From positions 5,153,501-5,217,500 of the forward strand of contig NZ_AP020337.1 in the NCBI RefSeq assembly GCF_009176725.1: a stretch of 64,000 nucleotides of DNA, in the 5' to 3' direction. Under the pieces are notes generated by a model that ran no database searches, was not told the origin of the DNA, and saw only the letters and a program-made list of their open reading frames with translations. Shown here one piece after another: positions 1 to 9,264 of this stretch. A program made the translations under genes and the position numbers. How positions within the stretch are numbered: position 1 is the first letter of the stretch; every line of letters begins with the position of its first letter. This DNA is from Pseudomonas sp. KUIN-1 (lineage in GTDB: Bacteria; Pseudomonadota; Gammaproteobacteria; Pseudomonadales; Pseudomonadaceae).

Positions 1-915
1 GGCAACGACGATGTGAGCCTGACTGCGAAGCGTGACAGTCGTCAGAGCGACGAAGCGGCATGGGTCGATACACTGCATAACGATGATGTCGAGCAACTGC
101 CCGAGCTGCATGCCGAGGTTATCGCGGATACCGACCCTGCAGAAGCTGCGGAGCCGCCGGAGGACGACAAACGCACCGAGCCGTCGCTTTCACTGGACAA
201 CGATCTGGACGATGACGAGCCGCCGATGCCGGTCATCATTCAGCGCAAAGCCCCGCCTGCCGAGAAGGTCGAGCGCTGGTCAGCGGTGGATGACGATGAT
301 GAAGACCACGACCATGAGCCGGAGCCTGAAACCCGGGGCAAGCGCAGCCGCAACGAACCGGCAGTGCGCGACCAGACACTTCTTGATCTGACCGACGATC
401 CTTTACAGCTGGACTGGCAACGGCCCAAACCACGCTGGGGCAGACGCCTGGCCTGGGGCCTGTTGATCGTACTGGCGCTGACGGGCCTGGCAGGACAGTA
501 CGTCTGGTACCACTTCGATCAGTTGGCACGCCAGGATCAATATCGCCCGTTGTTTCAGCAGATTTGCCCGCAGGTTGGCTGCAAGGTGCCGAGCAAGGTC
601 GACATTTCCCAGCTCAAGAGCAGCAACCTGGTCGTGCGCAGCCACCCGGAGTTTCAGGGGGCGCTGGTGGTCGATGCGATCATCTACAACCGCGCCTCGT
701 TTTCCCAGCCGTTTCCGCTGCTGGAGCTGCGCTTTTCCGATACCGGCGGTCAGTTGATTGCCAGTCGTCGGTTCAAGCCCAGCGAATACCTGAGCGGCGA
801 AATGGCCGGCAAGGAAGAGATGCCACCCCAGACGCCGATCCATATTGCGCTGGATATCCTTGATCCTGGCGCCAAGGCCGTGAACTACAGCCTGAACTTC
901 CGCTCGCCGGAATGA
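1..915 (+). CDS. DUF3426-type zinc-ribbon/membrane protein, C-terminal part (5' truncated by window edge)
   Basis: The reading frame is open from base 1, so the GTG at base 13 is probably internal and the gene begins upstream. The visible ~304 residues are a long acidic low-complexity linker (runs of D and E, roughly residues 40-120), one transmembrane helix near residues 145-165 (GLLIVLALTGLAGQYVWY), and a C-terminal periplasmic domain of DUF3426 character (RPLFQQICPQVGC, LLELRFSDTGGQ). In pseudomonads this family starts with an MJ0042-type zinc ribbon, which would lie outside the window, and sits just upstream of dusB-fis as here. The function is unknown. The family call is inferred from the C-terminal pattern and the neighbourhood. 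Confidence 0.7.
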   Translation, partial: GNDDVSLTAKRDSRQSDEAAWVDTLHNDDVEQLPELHAEVIADTDPAEAAEPPEDDKRTEPSLSLDNDLDDDEPPMPVIIQRKAPPAEKVERWSAVDDDDEDHDHEPEPETRGKRSRNEPAVRDQTLLDLTDDPLQLDWQRPKPRWGRRLAWGLLIVLALTGLAGQYVWYHFDQLARQDQYRPLFQQICPQVGCKVPSKVDISQLKSSNLVVRSHPEFQGALVVDAIIYNRASFSQPFPLLELRFSDTGGQLIASRRFKPSEYLSGEMAGKEEMPPQTPIHIALDILDPGAKAVNYSLNFRSPE

Positions 916-1231
916 CACACCCGACGCCCAGGCGTCGGTCAAGACTGCATCTTTACACGCTGTTTTCAGCAAATAACACTGCACGATCGCAGAAATTTCG
1001 CTACAAAACACCCTCTGACCAGCCTTGTCGAGCACGGGTACGAGCTGTTCAGATTTTATCCAATTCAGCCTTTATCCAGTCATCGAGAGCGGGTATCATG
1101 CCAACCCTTTTTCAAACTCTCGGTTCGTTCTGACGGTGGCGCATGCGGCTGGCGGGATGAGCCGTTGCAGACCGGGTGAAACGGTTTTTACACGGCCTGC
1201 GGATGATTTGGCCTCCACAACAGGTAAGGCT
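916..1231. other. Intergenic region upstream of dusB
   Basis: This 316-base gap separates the DUF3426 gene from dusB. Short open frames cross it, but none has a convincing ribosome site or a recognisable product, and the frame extending dusB upstream lacks a family-like N-terminus. It probably carries the dusB-fis promoter and leader. I see no clear terminator or sigma-54 site in it. Confidence 0.5.
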
Positions 1232-2245
1232 ATGTCGGCAGTACGCATCGGCCCATATACAGTGCAAAACGGCTTGATTCTCGCCCCGATGGCGGGCGTC
1301 ACCGACCAGCCTTTCCGTCAGCTGTGCCGAAGACTCGGTGCCGGCCTGGTGGTTTCGGAGATGGTCACCAGTGACATGAGCCTGTGGAACAGCCGCAAAT
1401 CGCGTCTGCGCATGATCCACGAAGGTGATCCCGAGCCGCGCTCGGTACAGATCGCCGGTGGTGATCCGCAGATGCTGGCAGACGCAGCACGTGCCAATGT
1501 CGAACTGGGCGCCCAGATCATCGACATCAACATGGGTTGCCCGGCCAAGAAAGTCTGTAACAAGGCGGCTGGCTCGGCGCTGTTGAAGGACGAGCAACTG
1601 GTCAACGACATCCTGCAGGCCGTCGTGGCTGCAGTCGATGTACCGGTCACGCTGAAGATCCGCACCGGATGGGATCGCGACAACCGAAATGGCCTGACAG
1701 TGGCGAAAATCGCCGAGCAGGCGGGCATCACGGCACTGGCGGTACACGGGCGAACCCGTGCCGACCTGTACACCGGCGAGGCCGAGTACGACACCATTGC
1801 CCTGATCAAACAGGCCGTGTCGATACCGGTCTTTGCCAATGGCGACATCGATTCACCGGAAAAGGCCCGGCACGTGCTGAAGGCTACCGGTGCAGACGGA
1901 TTACTGATTGGCAGGGCCGCACAGGGGCGTCCCTGGATTTTTCGCGAGATAGAACACTTCCTGCGTACCGGAGAAACACTCCCGGCGCCGCAGTCGAGTG
2001 AAGTGGAACGCATTCTGCTTGAGCATCTGGCAGCGCTCCACGTTTTCTATGGAGACGTGATGGGCGTGCGCATTGCACGCAAACACGTCAGTTGGTATCT
2101 CGCAACGCTGCCGGGCGCCAGAGAGTTTCGCGCCCACTTCAATCGTTTGGAAGATACGGAAGCACAGTGCGCCAACGTCCGGGAGTTCTTCAGCCAAGGC
2201 TGCAAGGGCCCGGATAACGAGAATGATAAAGAGGTGGCCGCATGA
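1232..2245 (+). CDS. dusB: tRNA-dihydrouridine synthase B
   Basis: This FMN-dependent enzyme reduces uridine to dihydrouridine in the D-loop of tRNA. The 337-residue product starts MSAVRIGPYTVQNGLILAPMAG, the standard DusB opening. It contains the substrate-side cysteine motif NMGCPAKKVCNKAAGSALL and FMN-barrel strands such as LKIRTGWD, VHGRTRADLY and ADGLLIGRAAQGRPW. The ATG at 1232 was chosen over the more upstream start of the open frame because the protein then begins as in the family and an AGGTAAGG ribosome site sits just before it. The stop overlaps the fis start by four bases (ATGA), the classic dusB-fis operon, which couples translation of the two genes. Confidence 0.96.
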   Translation: MSAVRIGPYTVQNGLILAPMAGVTDQPFRQLCRRLGAGLVVSEMVTSDMSLWNSRKSRLRMIHEGDPEPRSVQIAGGDPQMLADAARANVELGAQIIDINMGCPAKKVCNKAAGSALLKDEQLVNDILQAVVAAVDVPVTLKIRTGWDRDNRNGLTVAKIAEQAGITALAVHGRTRADLYTGEAEYDTIALIKQAVSIPVFANGDIDSPEKARHVLKATGADGLLIGRAAQGRPWIFREIEHFLRTGETLPAPQSSEVERILLEHLAALHVFYGDVMGVRIARKHVSWYLATLPGAREFRAHFNRLEDTEAQCANVREFFSQGCKGPDNENDKEVAA

Positions 2246-2562
2246 CGATGATGACCGAGACTTTAGTGAGTGGAACAACACCCGTGAGCGACAACGTCAA
2301 TTTGAAACAGCACCTCAACACGCCGAGCGAAGAGGGTCAGACCCTGCGCGGAAGTGTCGAGAAGGCGCTGCACAATTATTTCGCCCACCTCGAAGGCGCA
2401 TCCGTCACTGACGTCTACAACCTGGTGTTGTCGGAAGTCGAGGCTCCGCTTCTGGAAAGCGTGATGAACTACGTCAAGGGCAACCAGACGAAGGCCTCCG
2501 AGCTGCTGGGGCTCAATCGCGGCACGCTGCGCAAGAAACTCAAACAGTACGATCTGCTTTAA
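2242..2562 (+). CDS. fis: DNA-binding protein Fis
   Basis: Fis is a nucleoid-associated protein that bends DNA and controls growth-phase genes, rRNA promoters and recombination sites. The 106-residue product ends in the typical Fis helix-turn-helix (APLLESVMNYVKGNQTKASELLGLNRGTLRKKLKQYDLL). The N-terminal ~25 residues form the variable arm. It is translationally coupled to dusB by an ATGA overlap and is followed by a strong intrinsic terminator, so dusB-fis is a closed two-gene operon. Several ATG codons lie near the start (MTMMTE...), and the exact first residue is uncertain by a few codons. Confidence 0.96.
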   Translation: MTMMTETLVSGTTPVSDNVNLKQHLNTPSEEGQTLRGSVEKALHNYFAHLEGASVTDVYNLVLSEVEAPLLESVMNYVKGNQTKASELLGLNRGTLRKKLKQYDLL

Positions 2563-2577
2563 AGCATTCAAAACAGA

Positions 2578-2610
2578 AAAGGCGACCTTGCACCGCGGTC
2601 GCTTTTTTTT
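2578..2610 (+). terminator. Intrinsic terminator after dusB-fis
   Basis: A GCGACC stem pairs with GGTCGC across a nine-base loop and is followed by eight T residues. It lies about 15 bases after the fis stop and separates dusB-fis from purH. Confidence 0.9.
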
Positions 2611-2642
2611 GCTGACTTCTTTTGCTTTTGATGGAAATCGAG

Positions 2643-4247
2643 ATGACCGACCAGACTACCCGCCTGCCGATCCGCCGCGCTCTGATCAGCGTATCCGACA
2701 AGACAGGAATCCTTGAGTTTGCCCGCGAGCTTGAAGCGCTGGGCGTCGAGATTCTTTCCACTGGCGGTACGTTCAAGCTGCTCAAGGACAACGGTGTCGC
2801 GGCAGTCGAAGTGGCCGACTATACCGGCTTCGCTGAAATGATGGACGGCCGGGTCAAGACCCTGCACCCCATGATCCATGGCGGGATTCTGGGTCGTCGC
2901 GGCATAGACGACGCCATCATGACCGAGCACGGCATCAAGCCGATCGATCTGGTTGCGGTCAATCTGTACCCGTTTGAAGCCACTGTCTCCAAGCCGGGCT
3001 GCGACCTGCCCACCGCTATCGAAAACATCGACATCGGCGGCCCGACCATGGTCCGCTCCGCGGCGAAGAACCACAAGGACGTCGCCATCGTGGTCAATGC
3101 CAGCGATTACGGCCAGGTCCTGGAAAGCCTCAAGGCCGGTGGCCTGACCTACGCCCAGCGCTTCGACCTGATGCTCAAGGCGTTCGAGCACACCGCCGCC
3201 TACGACGGCATGATCGCCAACTACCTGGGCGGCGTCGACCAGACCGCCGAAACCCTGAGTACCGAAGGCCGCAGCCAGTTCCCGCGCACCTTCAACACCC
3301 AGTTCGTCAAGGCTCAGGAAATGCGCTACGGCGAGAACCCGCACCAGAGTGCCGCGTTCTACGTCGAAGCCAAACCTGCCGAGGTCGGCATTGCCACCGC
3401 CACCCAGTTGCAAGGCAAGGAGCTGTCGTTCAACAACGTGGCCGATACCGATGCCGCACTGGAATGCGTCAAGAGCTTCGTCAAACCGGCCTGCGTGATC
3501 GTCAAGCACGCCAACCCCTGCGGTGTGGCGGTCTGCCCGGATGATGAAGGCGGCATTCGTCAGGCTTACGAACTGGCCTACGCCACCGACTCCGAGTCGG
3601 CATTTGGCGGCATCATCGCCTTCAACCGCGAGCTGGACGCTGCAACCGCCAAGGCCATCGTCGAGCGTCAGTTCGTCGAAGTGATCATCGCACCGAGCGT
3701 CAGCGCCGAAGCCCGCGCCATCGTCGCCAGCAAAGCCAACGTACGCCTGCTGACCAGCGGCCAGTGGAGCGAGCGCCTGCCTGCGTGGGACTACAAGCGT
3801 GTCAATGGCGGCCTGCTGGTACAGAGCCGTGACATCGGCATGATCACCGAAGCCGACCTCAAGGTCGTCACCCGGCGTGCGCCGACCGAACAGGAAATGC
3901 ATGACCTGATCTTCGCCTGGAAAGTCGCCAAGTACGTCAAGTCCAACGCCATCGTCTACGCCCGCAACCGCCAGACCGTCGGCGTCGGTGCAGGCCAGAT
4001 GAGCCGCGTGAACTCGGCACGTATCGCTGCCATCAAGGCTGAACACGCCGGGCTGCAGGTTCAGGGCGCCGTCATGGCCTCCGATGCCTTCTTCCCGTTC
4101 CGTGACGGCATCGACAACGCGGCCAAGGTCGGCATCACCGCTGTCATACAGCCAGGCGGCTCGATGCGTGACAATGAAGTGATCGCTGCGGCCGACGAAG
4201 CCGGCATCGCGATGGTGTTTACCGGCATGCGCCATTTCAGGCACTAA
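2643..4247 (+). CDS. purH: Bifunctional AICAR formyltransferase / IMP cyclohydrolase
   Basis: PurH catalyses the last two steps of purine synthesis, formylation of AICAR and ring closure to IMP. The 534-residue product matches the normal family length (~530). The N-terminal MGS-like IMP cyclohydrolase domain shows LISVSDKTGILEFARELEALGVEILSTGGT and GRVKTLHP, and the C-terminal AICARFT domain shows MRYGENPHQSAAFY, VKHANPCGVA, SNAIVYARN, GAGQMSRV and DAFFPFRDG. The ATG at 2643 (MTDQTTRLPIRRAL) was chosen because an alternative start at 2622 adds residues not typical of the family. purD follows in the same direction after a heptamer-repeat spacer. Confidence 0.97.
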   Translation: MTDQTTRLPIRRALISVSDKTGILEFARELEALGVEILSTGGTFKLLKDNGVAAVEVADYTGFAEMMDGRVKTLHPMIHGGILGRRGIDDAIMTEHGIKPIDLVAVNLYPFEATVSKPGCDLPTAIENIDIGGPTMVRSAAKNHKDVAIVVNASDYGQVLESLKAGGLTYAQRFDLMLKAFEHTAAYDGMIANYLGGVDQTAETLSTEGRSQFPRTFNTQFVKAQEMRYGENPHQSAAFYVEAKPAEVGIATATQLQGKELSFNNVADTDAALECVKSFVKPACVIVKHANPCGVAVCPDDEGGIRQAYELAYATDSESAFGGIIAFNRELDAATAKAIVERQFVEVIIAPSVSAEARAIVASKANVRLLTSGQWSERLPAWDYKRVNGGLLVQSRDIGMITEADLKVVTRRAPTEQEMHDLIFAWKVAKYVKSNAIVYARNRQTVGVGAGQMSRVNSARIAAIKAEHAGLQVQGAVMASDAFFPFRDGIDNAAKVGITAVIQPGGSMRDNEVIAAADEAGIAMVFTGMRHFRH

Positions 4248-4251
4248 AGGC

Positions 4252-4400
4252 AGCTTCAAGCTTCAAGCTTCAAGCTTCAAGCTTCAAGCTTCAAGCTTCA
4301 AGCTAAAGCCTAGCGTATTAACCATTCAAAGCCATGAGCTGCAAGCAAGCTGATCACCCGCGTTTACTTGCAGCTTGTAGCTAACAGCTTGTAGCTACTC
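4252..4400. repeat. Heptamer (AGCTTCA) tandem array with facing inverted half, purH-purD spacer
   Basis: Seven or more perfect copies of the heptamer AGCTTCA run from 4252 to about 4304. They are followed by ~60 bases of spacer and a facing block built of CTTGCAGCTTGTAGCT-like units (about 4368-4396). The left block also pairs with itself because each unit contains AAGCTT. The block fills most of the purH-purD gap and ends just before the purD ribosome site. Related blocks occur at 35.2 and 38.9 kb. Confidence 0.85.
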
Positions 4401-4415
4401 CAAAGGAGTCTGTTT

Positions 4416-5711
4416 TTGAATATTTTGATCATTGGCAGCGGCGGTCGTGAACACGCCCTGGCATGGAAAGTCGCCCAGGACCCGCGCGTGCAGAAGGTGT
4501 TTGTCGCACCGGGCAATGCGGGCACGGCGATCGAGGCCAAATGCGAGAACGTGGCCATCGACGTTCTGGCACTGGAGCAACTGGCGGATTTCGCTGAAAA
4601 GAACGTTGCGCTGACCATCGTCGGCCCTGAAGTACCGCTGGTTGCAGGCGTCGTCGACCTGTTCCGCAGCCGTGGCCTGGACTGTTTCGGCCCGACTGCC
4701 GGTGCTGCGCAGCTCGAAGGTTCCAAGGCGTTTACCAAGGACTTCCTGGCGCGCCACAAGATTCCTACTGCCGACTATCAGAACTTCACCGAGATCGAGC
4801 CTGCTCTGGCCTATCTGCGTGAAAAGGGCGCGCCGATTGTCATCAAGGCCGACGGCCTGGCCGCAGGCAAGGGCGTGATCGTCGCCATGACCCTGGCAGA
4901 AGCCGAAGACGCCGTACGTGACATGCTGGCTGGCAACGCCTTTGGCGACGCCGGTTCGCGCGTTGTCATCGAAGAGTTTCTCGATGGCGAAGAAGCCAGT
5001 TTCATTGTCATGGTCGACGGCAAGAATGTATTGCCCATGGCCACCAGCCAGGACCACAAGCGCGTCGGCGACGGCGACAGCGGGCCGAACACCGGCGGCA
5101 TGGGTGCCTACTCCCCTGCCCCGGTGGTCACCGCCGAGGTTCATCAACGTGTCATGGACCTGGTTATCTGGCCGACCGTCAGGGGCATGGCCGATGAAGG
5201 CAACGTTTACACCGGCTTCCTCTATGCTGGTCTGATGATCGATAAAGCGGGTAACCCGAAAGTCATCGAGTTCAATTGCCGCTTCGGCGACCCGGAAACC
5301 CAGCCGGTCATGCTGCGTCTGCAATCGAGCCTGGTACTGCTGGTCGAAGCTGCACTGGCGCAGGCGCTGGACAAGATCGAAGCACAGTGGGACCCGCGCC
5401 CGAGTCTGGGTATCGTGCTGGCCGCCGGGGGTTATCCTGGCGACTACGCCAAAGGCGCGGTCATCGAAGGTCTGGACGCAGCGGCACAGCTCGAAGGCAA
5501 GATCTTCCATGCAGGCACAGCCTTGCAGGATGAGCGTGTCGTGACCAGCGGTGGTCGTGTACTGTGTGCCACAGCACTGGGTGACAGCGTGGGCAACGCG
5601 CAGGAAAATGCCTACGCGCTGGCCGCAAAAGTCGACTGGCAAGGGTGTTTCTACCGCAAGGACATTGGCTACCGAGCCATTGCCCGTGAGCGTGGCGAAG
5701 ACCAGGAATAA
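4416..5711 (+). CDS. purD: Phosphoribosylamine-glycine ligase (GAR synthetase)
   Basis: PurD joins phosphoribosylamine and glycine with ATP in the second step of purine synthesis. The 431-residue product has the ATP-grasp layout: N-domain MNILIIGSGGREHALAWK, VGPEVPLVAGVVD, ATP-grasp IVIKADGLAAGKGVIVA, the PurD signature (GDGDSGPNTGGMGAYSP) and metal-site FNCRFGDPETQPVM. The start is a TTG codon at 4416, supported by an AAAGGAG ribosome site about eight bases upstream and by the family N-terminus. It follows purH as in other pseudomonads, and retS comes next on the same strand. The upstream heptamer array may influence its expression. Confidence 0.96.
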   Translation: MNILIIGSGGREHALAWKVAQDPRVQKVFVAPGNAGTAIEAKCENVAIDVLALEQLADFAEKNVALTIVGPEVPLVAGVVDLFRSRGLDCFGPTAGAAQLEGSKAFTKDFLARHKIPTADYQNFTEIEPALAYLREKGAPIVIKADGLAAGKGVIVAMTLAEAEDAVRDMLAGNAFGDAGSRVVIEEFLDGEEASFIVMVDGKNVLPMATSQDHKRVGDGDSGPNTGGMGAYSPAPVVTAEVHQRVMDLVIWPTVRGMADEGNVYTGFLYAGLMIDKAGNPKVIEFNCRFGDPETQPVMLRLQSSLVLLVEAALAQALDKIEAQWDPRPSLGIVLAAGGYPGDYAKGAVIEGLDAAAQLEGKIFHAGTALQDERVVTSGGRVLCATALGDSVGNAQENAYALAAKVDWQGCFYRKDIGYRAIARERGEDQE

Positions 5712-5802
5712 TCGATCGGACCAGCCTCTTCAAACAGAGGCTGGCCGGTTGCTCCGGTATTCGCGGTTTTTACCAGGCATTCACTCACGAAGGGATTTCA
5801 TT

Positions 5803-8592
5803 GTGCGCTGGCTCAGGATTGCCATAGCCTCAACCGTCGGACTGCTGACTCTGCTGTTCATGCTTTCGGCACAGGCCGAGCATGGTGCAGGCTGGTCGAC
5901 GCTGCTCGACGAAAAGGCCCACCTGACGCTGGATGAAATCCGCTCGGCGCGCTATCAGAACCAATTCAGCCCCATCGAGCTGGAACGTGTCACGGCTGCG
6001 GATCGCGACAGCGCATTATGGCTGCACTACCGCCTGCAACCGACCCAGCACGAGCAATTGCTGCGCATCTTCGCCCCGGACCTTTCCAGCGCCGACATGT
6101 ATGTCATGGACGGCGATCGACAGATTGATCATGTACGCACGGGCAATGACGTACCGATTGAAGATCAGCGACTGCCGTCCAACGACTTCCTGCTGCCGGT
6201 TCCGCAAAGCTCGGCCCCGCTGGATATCTACCTGAGGCTGGTATCCGCGCAGAAAATGCGCCCCAGCATTACCCTTGAACCGGCCATCGCAAGCGCCGCC
6301 AATGAGACTCAGCCATTGCTGTTCGGGCTGCTGTTTGGCGCACTGTCCATGCTGATCGTGCAGAACCTGACGCGTTACGGGCACACCCGGTCGCGCAGCA
6401 ATCTGTGGCTGGCCGCCTGCGAATCATTACTCGGGCTCAGTGCCCTGTTGCTCCTCAACCTGCTGCGCCCGATCGACCCGTGGAATATCGCGCAAACCCC
6501 GAGCGCGCACCTGGCACTGTTGCTGGCCGCTGTCGCAGGCCTGATCTACACCTACTGTTTCTTCGTCCACCGCAATGCCCGCAAGCTCGATCGCCTGTTG
6601 CTGGGCAACGCGGTGCTCATGGGGATCGGCGCCCTGCTGGTGCTGTTCGACGAAAAGCTGCCGATCAATTTCCTGACGTTCGGCCTGGTCTCGTTGACGA
6701 CATTGAGCATTCTGGCGGTGTCGATGTGGCACTGGCAGAAGGGCTATCGCTCGGCACGCCTGTTTGTCCTGGGGATGATCACCTTCAATATCGGCTACAT
6801 GGTGGTCCTGCCCGGCCTGCTGTGGCTGAGCCTGGTGCCGCCGCAATGGCTCATACTGGCGCTGCTCAGCGTGTTCTGCATCAGCGGTGTGCTGATGAGC
6901 CTGGCGCTCAGCGAACGCCATCGCAGCATCACCGAAGACCGTTTCAGCATCAGCCGCGATCAGGCGGCCAGCACCGCCGAAATCAACGCCAAAGCCGAGT
7001 TTCTGGCCAAGATCAGCCACGAGATTCGCACCCCGATGAATGGCGTGCTGGGCATGACCGAGCTGCTGCTCGGCACCCCGCTGTCGGTCAAGCAGCGCGA
7101 TTACGTGCAGACCATCCACAGTGCCGGTAACGAACTGCTGACGCTGATCAACGAGATTCTCGACATCACCAAGCTCGAGTCAGGGCAGATCGAACTGGAC
7201 GACGTGCAGTTCGACATCGGCGCGCTGGTCGAGGACTGCCTGAATATCTTCCGCGCCAAGGCCGAGCAGCAACAGGTCGAACTGATCAGCCAGATCCAGC
7301 CGCAGGTGCCACGTGTCATCAATGGTGATCCGACTCGCCTGCGCCAGACATTGCTGAGCCTGCTGGAAAATGCCCTGAAGAAGACCGACGAAGGGGAAAT
7401 TCTGCTGGCCGTATCCCTTGAGTCATCGAAAAGCGGCAATACGCGGCTGCGTATTTCGGTGCAGGACAGCGGCGAATCGCTTTCCGACGAAGAGCGTGAA
7501 GAGCTGCTGCACGCCGAACTGCACAGCCGTAACTTCCTGGCCAGCAGCCGGCTCGGCGGCCACCTCGGGCTGGTGATCGCTCGTCAGTTGATCGTACTGA
7601 TGGATGGCGAGTTCGGCATTCAGAACACGGGTGCGCAAGGTAATACGCTGTGGCTGAACCTGCCGCTGGACGCAAAGCTGCTTGAACAGCCGACCATCGA
7701 TCTGGACAGCCCGCTCAAAGACGCCAGGGTGCTGGTGGTCGACGACAACGACACGTGCCGCAAAGTGCTGGTCCAGCAATGCAGCGCCTGGGGCCTGAAT
7801 GTCAGCGCAGTGGCGTCCGGCAAGGAGGCACTGGCCCTGCTCAGAACCAAGGCGCACCTGCGCGACTATTTCGATGTGGTCCTGCTCGATCAGAACATGC
7901 CAGGCATGACCGGCATGCAACTGGCCGCCAAGATCAAGGAAGATCCAAGCCTGAATCACGACATTCTGTTGATCATGCTGACCGGCATCAGCAATGCGCC
8001 CAGCAAGATCATCGCGCGCAACTCCGGCATCAAGCGCATTCTGGCCAAACCGGTGGCAGGCTACACGCTCAAGACCACGCTGGCCGATGAACTGACTCAG
8101 TTGAACAAGGGTGTCGTGTCGAACAAGCCTGGCCCGGTCGTGACTCCGCCGGTCAACGTCCCTGGCGACTTCCGGATTCTGGTGGCCGAAGACAACAGCA
8201 TTTCGACCAAGGTCATCCGCGGTATGCTCGGCAAGCTCAACCTCAACCCCGATACCGCGAGTAATGGCGAAGAAGCGTTACGTGCCATGAAGGCGCAGCG
8301 TTATGACCTGGTGTTGATGGACTGCGAGATGCCGATACTCGACGGCTTCTCGGCCACCGAGCAATTGCGCGCCTGGGAAGTCGGCAATCAGCGTGTACGT
8401 ACCCCGGTCGTTGCACTGACCGCGCATATTCTCACCGAGCACAAGGACCGCGCGCGCCAGGCCGGCATGGACGGCCACATGGCCAAGCCCATCGAATTGT
8501 CCCAGTTGCGCGAACTGGTCGAGCACTGGGTGGCGCACCGTGACAAGGCCCGCGGGCTGACCTCGGACGGCGAGCACTATCGGCAAAACTGA
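5803..8592 (+). CDS. retS: Hybrid sensor histidine kinase RetS
   Basis: RetS in P. aeruginosa antagonises the GacS kinase and switches cells between acute virulence and biofilm or T6SS states. The 929-residue product has a signal or anchor segment, a 7TMR-DISMED2 sensor region (~residues 30-160), a seven-helix 7TMR-DISM region (~170-370), an H-box (FLAKISHEIRTPMNG, H406), an ATPase-like domain and two receiver domains with D696 (LLDQNMPG) and D840 (LMDCEMP). The ATPase boxes are unusual: LLENALKKTDEGE, QDSGESLS and SRLGGHLGLVIA. The GTG start at 5803 has an AAGGGA ribosome site. Its position next to purD matches PAO1 retS. A related hybrid kinase is possible, but synteny and the dual receivers favour RetS. 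Confidence 0.9.
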   Translation: MRWLRIAIASTVGLLTLLFMLSAQAEHGAGWSTLLDEKAHLTLDEIRSARYQNQFSPIELERVTAADRDSALWLHYRLQPTQHEQLLRIFAPDLSSADMYVMDGDRQIDHVRTGNDVPIEDQRLPSNDFLLPVPQSSAPLDIYLRLVSAQKMRPSITLEPAIASAANETQPLLFGLLFGALSMLIVQNLTRYGHTRSRSNLWLAACESLLGLSALLLLNLLRPIDPWNIAQTPSAHLALLLAAVAGLIYTYCFFVHRNARKLDRLLLGNAVLMGIGALLVLFDEKLPINFLTFGLVSLTTLSILAVSMWHWQKGYRSARLFVLGMITFNIGYMVVLPGLLWLSLVPPQWLILALLSVFCISGVLMSLALSERHRSITEDRFSISRDQAASTAEINAKAEFLAKISHEIRTPMNGVLGMTELLLGTPLSVKQRDYVQTIHSAGNELLTLINEILDITKLESGQIELDDVQFDIGALVEDCLNIFRAKAEQQQVELISQIQPQVPRVINGDPTRLRQTLLSLLENALKKTDEGEILLAVSLESSKSGNTRLRISVQDSGESLSDEEREELLHAELHSRNFLASSRLGGHLGLVIARQLIVLMDGEFGIQNTGAQGNTLWLNLPLDAKLLEQPTIDLDSPLKDARVLVVDDNDTCRKVLVQQCSAWGLNVSAVASGKEALALLRTKAHLRDYFDVVLLDQNMPGMTGMQLAAKIKEDPSLNHDILLIMLTGISNAPSKIIARNSGIKRILAKPVAGYTLKTTLADELTQLNKGVVSNKPGPVVTPPVNVPGDFRILVAEDNSISTKVIRGMLGKLNLNPDTASNGEEALRAMKAQRYDLVLMDCEMPILDGFSATEQLRAWEVGNQRVRTPVVALTAHILTEHKDRARQAGMDGHMAKPIELSQLRELVEHWVAHRDKARGLTSDGEHYRQN

Positions 8593-8661
8593 CAGCGACG
8601 GGAAAGGCCTGTGGCCTGATAGACTGGCGATGCCATCCACCTGCTGCTGTGAGTCGAAGCC

Positions 8662-9258
8662 ATGCTTCACGTGTTGTTCAGCGTCTATCTGAAAATGCTG
8701 GTGCTTTACAGCCCGTTTTTCGTTCTTTCCTGCTTCATCAGCCTCACGCGTGGTCACTCGCGCAAGGAACAGCGACGCCTGGCCTGGAAGGTGGCACTGG
8801 CGACACTGGTTTCCAGCGTATTGCTCTATCTGTTCGGACGCGTGATTTTCGATGTATTCGGCATCACCGTGGATGCGTTCCGGATTGGTGCCGGCAGCGT
8901 GCTGTTCATATCGGCACTGGGCATGGCCCAGGGCAAGTCGGCGGTGCAGACCGACAATATCCAGCAGGATGTGACCATCGTTCCTTTGACCATCCCGCTT
9001 ACCGTCGGCCCCGGCACGATCGGTGCGCTGCTGGTCATGGGCGTCAGTCAGCCCCACTGGGACGACAAACTCACCGCCATCCTGAGTATTGCGCTGGCCA
9101 GCCTGACCGTAGGCGTCGTGCTTTACCTCTCCAACCGTATCGAACGAATCCTCGGCGATCAGGGTTTGCAGATTGTCAGCCGCTTGATGGGGTTGTTCGT
9201 CTGTGCGCTGGCCGCGCAAATCATCTTCACCGGCATCCGGGGCTACCTGCTGCCCTGA
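8662..9258 (+). CDS. MarC family integral membrane protein (UPF0056)
   Basis: This is a 198-residue, highly hydrophobic protein with about six predicted membrane helices and the MarC-family features PFFVLSCFISLTRGHS near the start and VPLTIPLTVGPGTIGALLVMG in the middle. MarC proteins were once linked to multiple antibiotic resistance, but that link was not upheld and the transported substrate is unknown. It follows retS by ~70 bases on the same strand and ends tail-to-tail, seven bases from the stop of the unknown minus-strand cluster. It marks the left edge of the accessory block. Confidence 0.88.
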   Translation: MLHVLFSVYLKMLVLYSPFFVLSCFISLTRGHSRKEQRRLAWKVALATLVSSVLLYLFGRVIFDVFGITVDAFRIGAGSVLFISALGMAQGKSAVQTDNIQQDVTIVPLTIPLTVGPGTIGALLVMGVSQPHWDDKLTAILSIALASLTVGVVLYLSNRIERILGDQGLQIVSRLMGLFVCALAAQIIFTGIRGYLLP

Positions 9259-9264
9259 CCGGAT

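Noticed and set aside
1025..1231. N-terminal extension of DusB by ~69 residues
   Set aside because: DusB proteins start at the position corresponding to 1232, where a ribosome site exists. The extension is low-complexity non-coding DNA.
2568..4259. 563-aa open frame on the minus strand opposite purH
   Set aside because: purH is unambiguous and full length on the plus strand. The antisense frame has no recognisable domain and is a codon-bias shadow.
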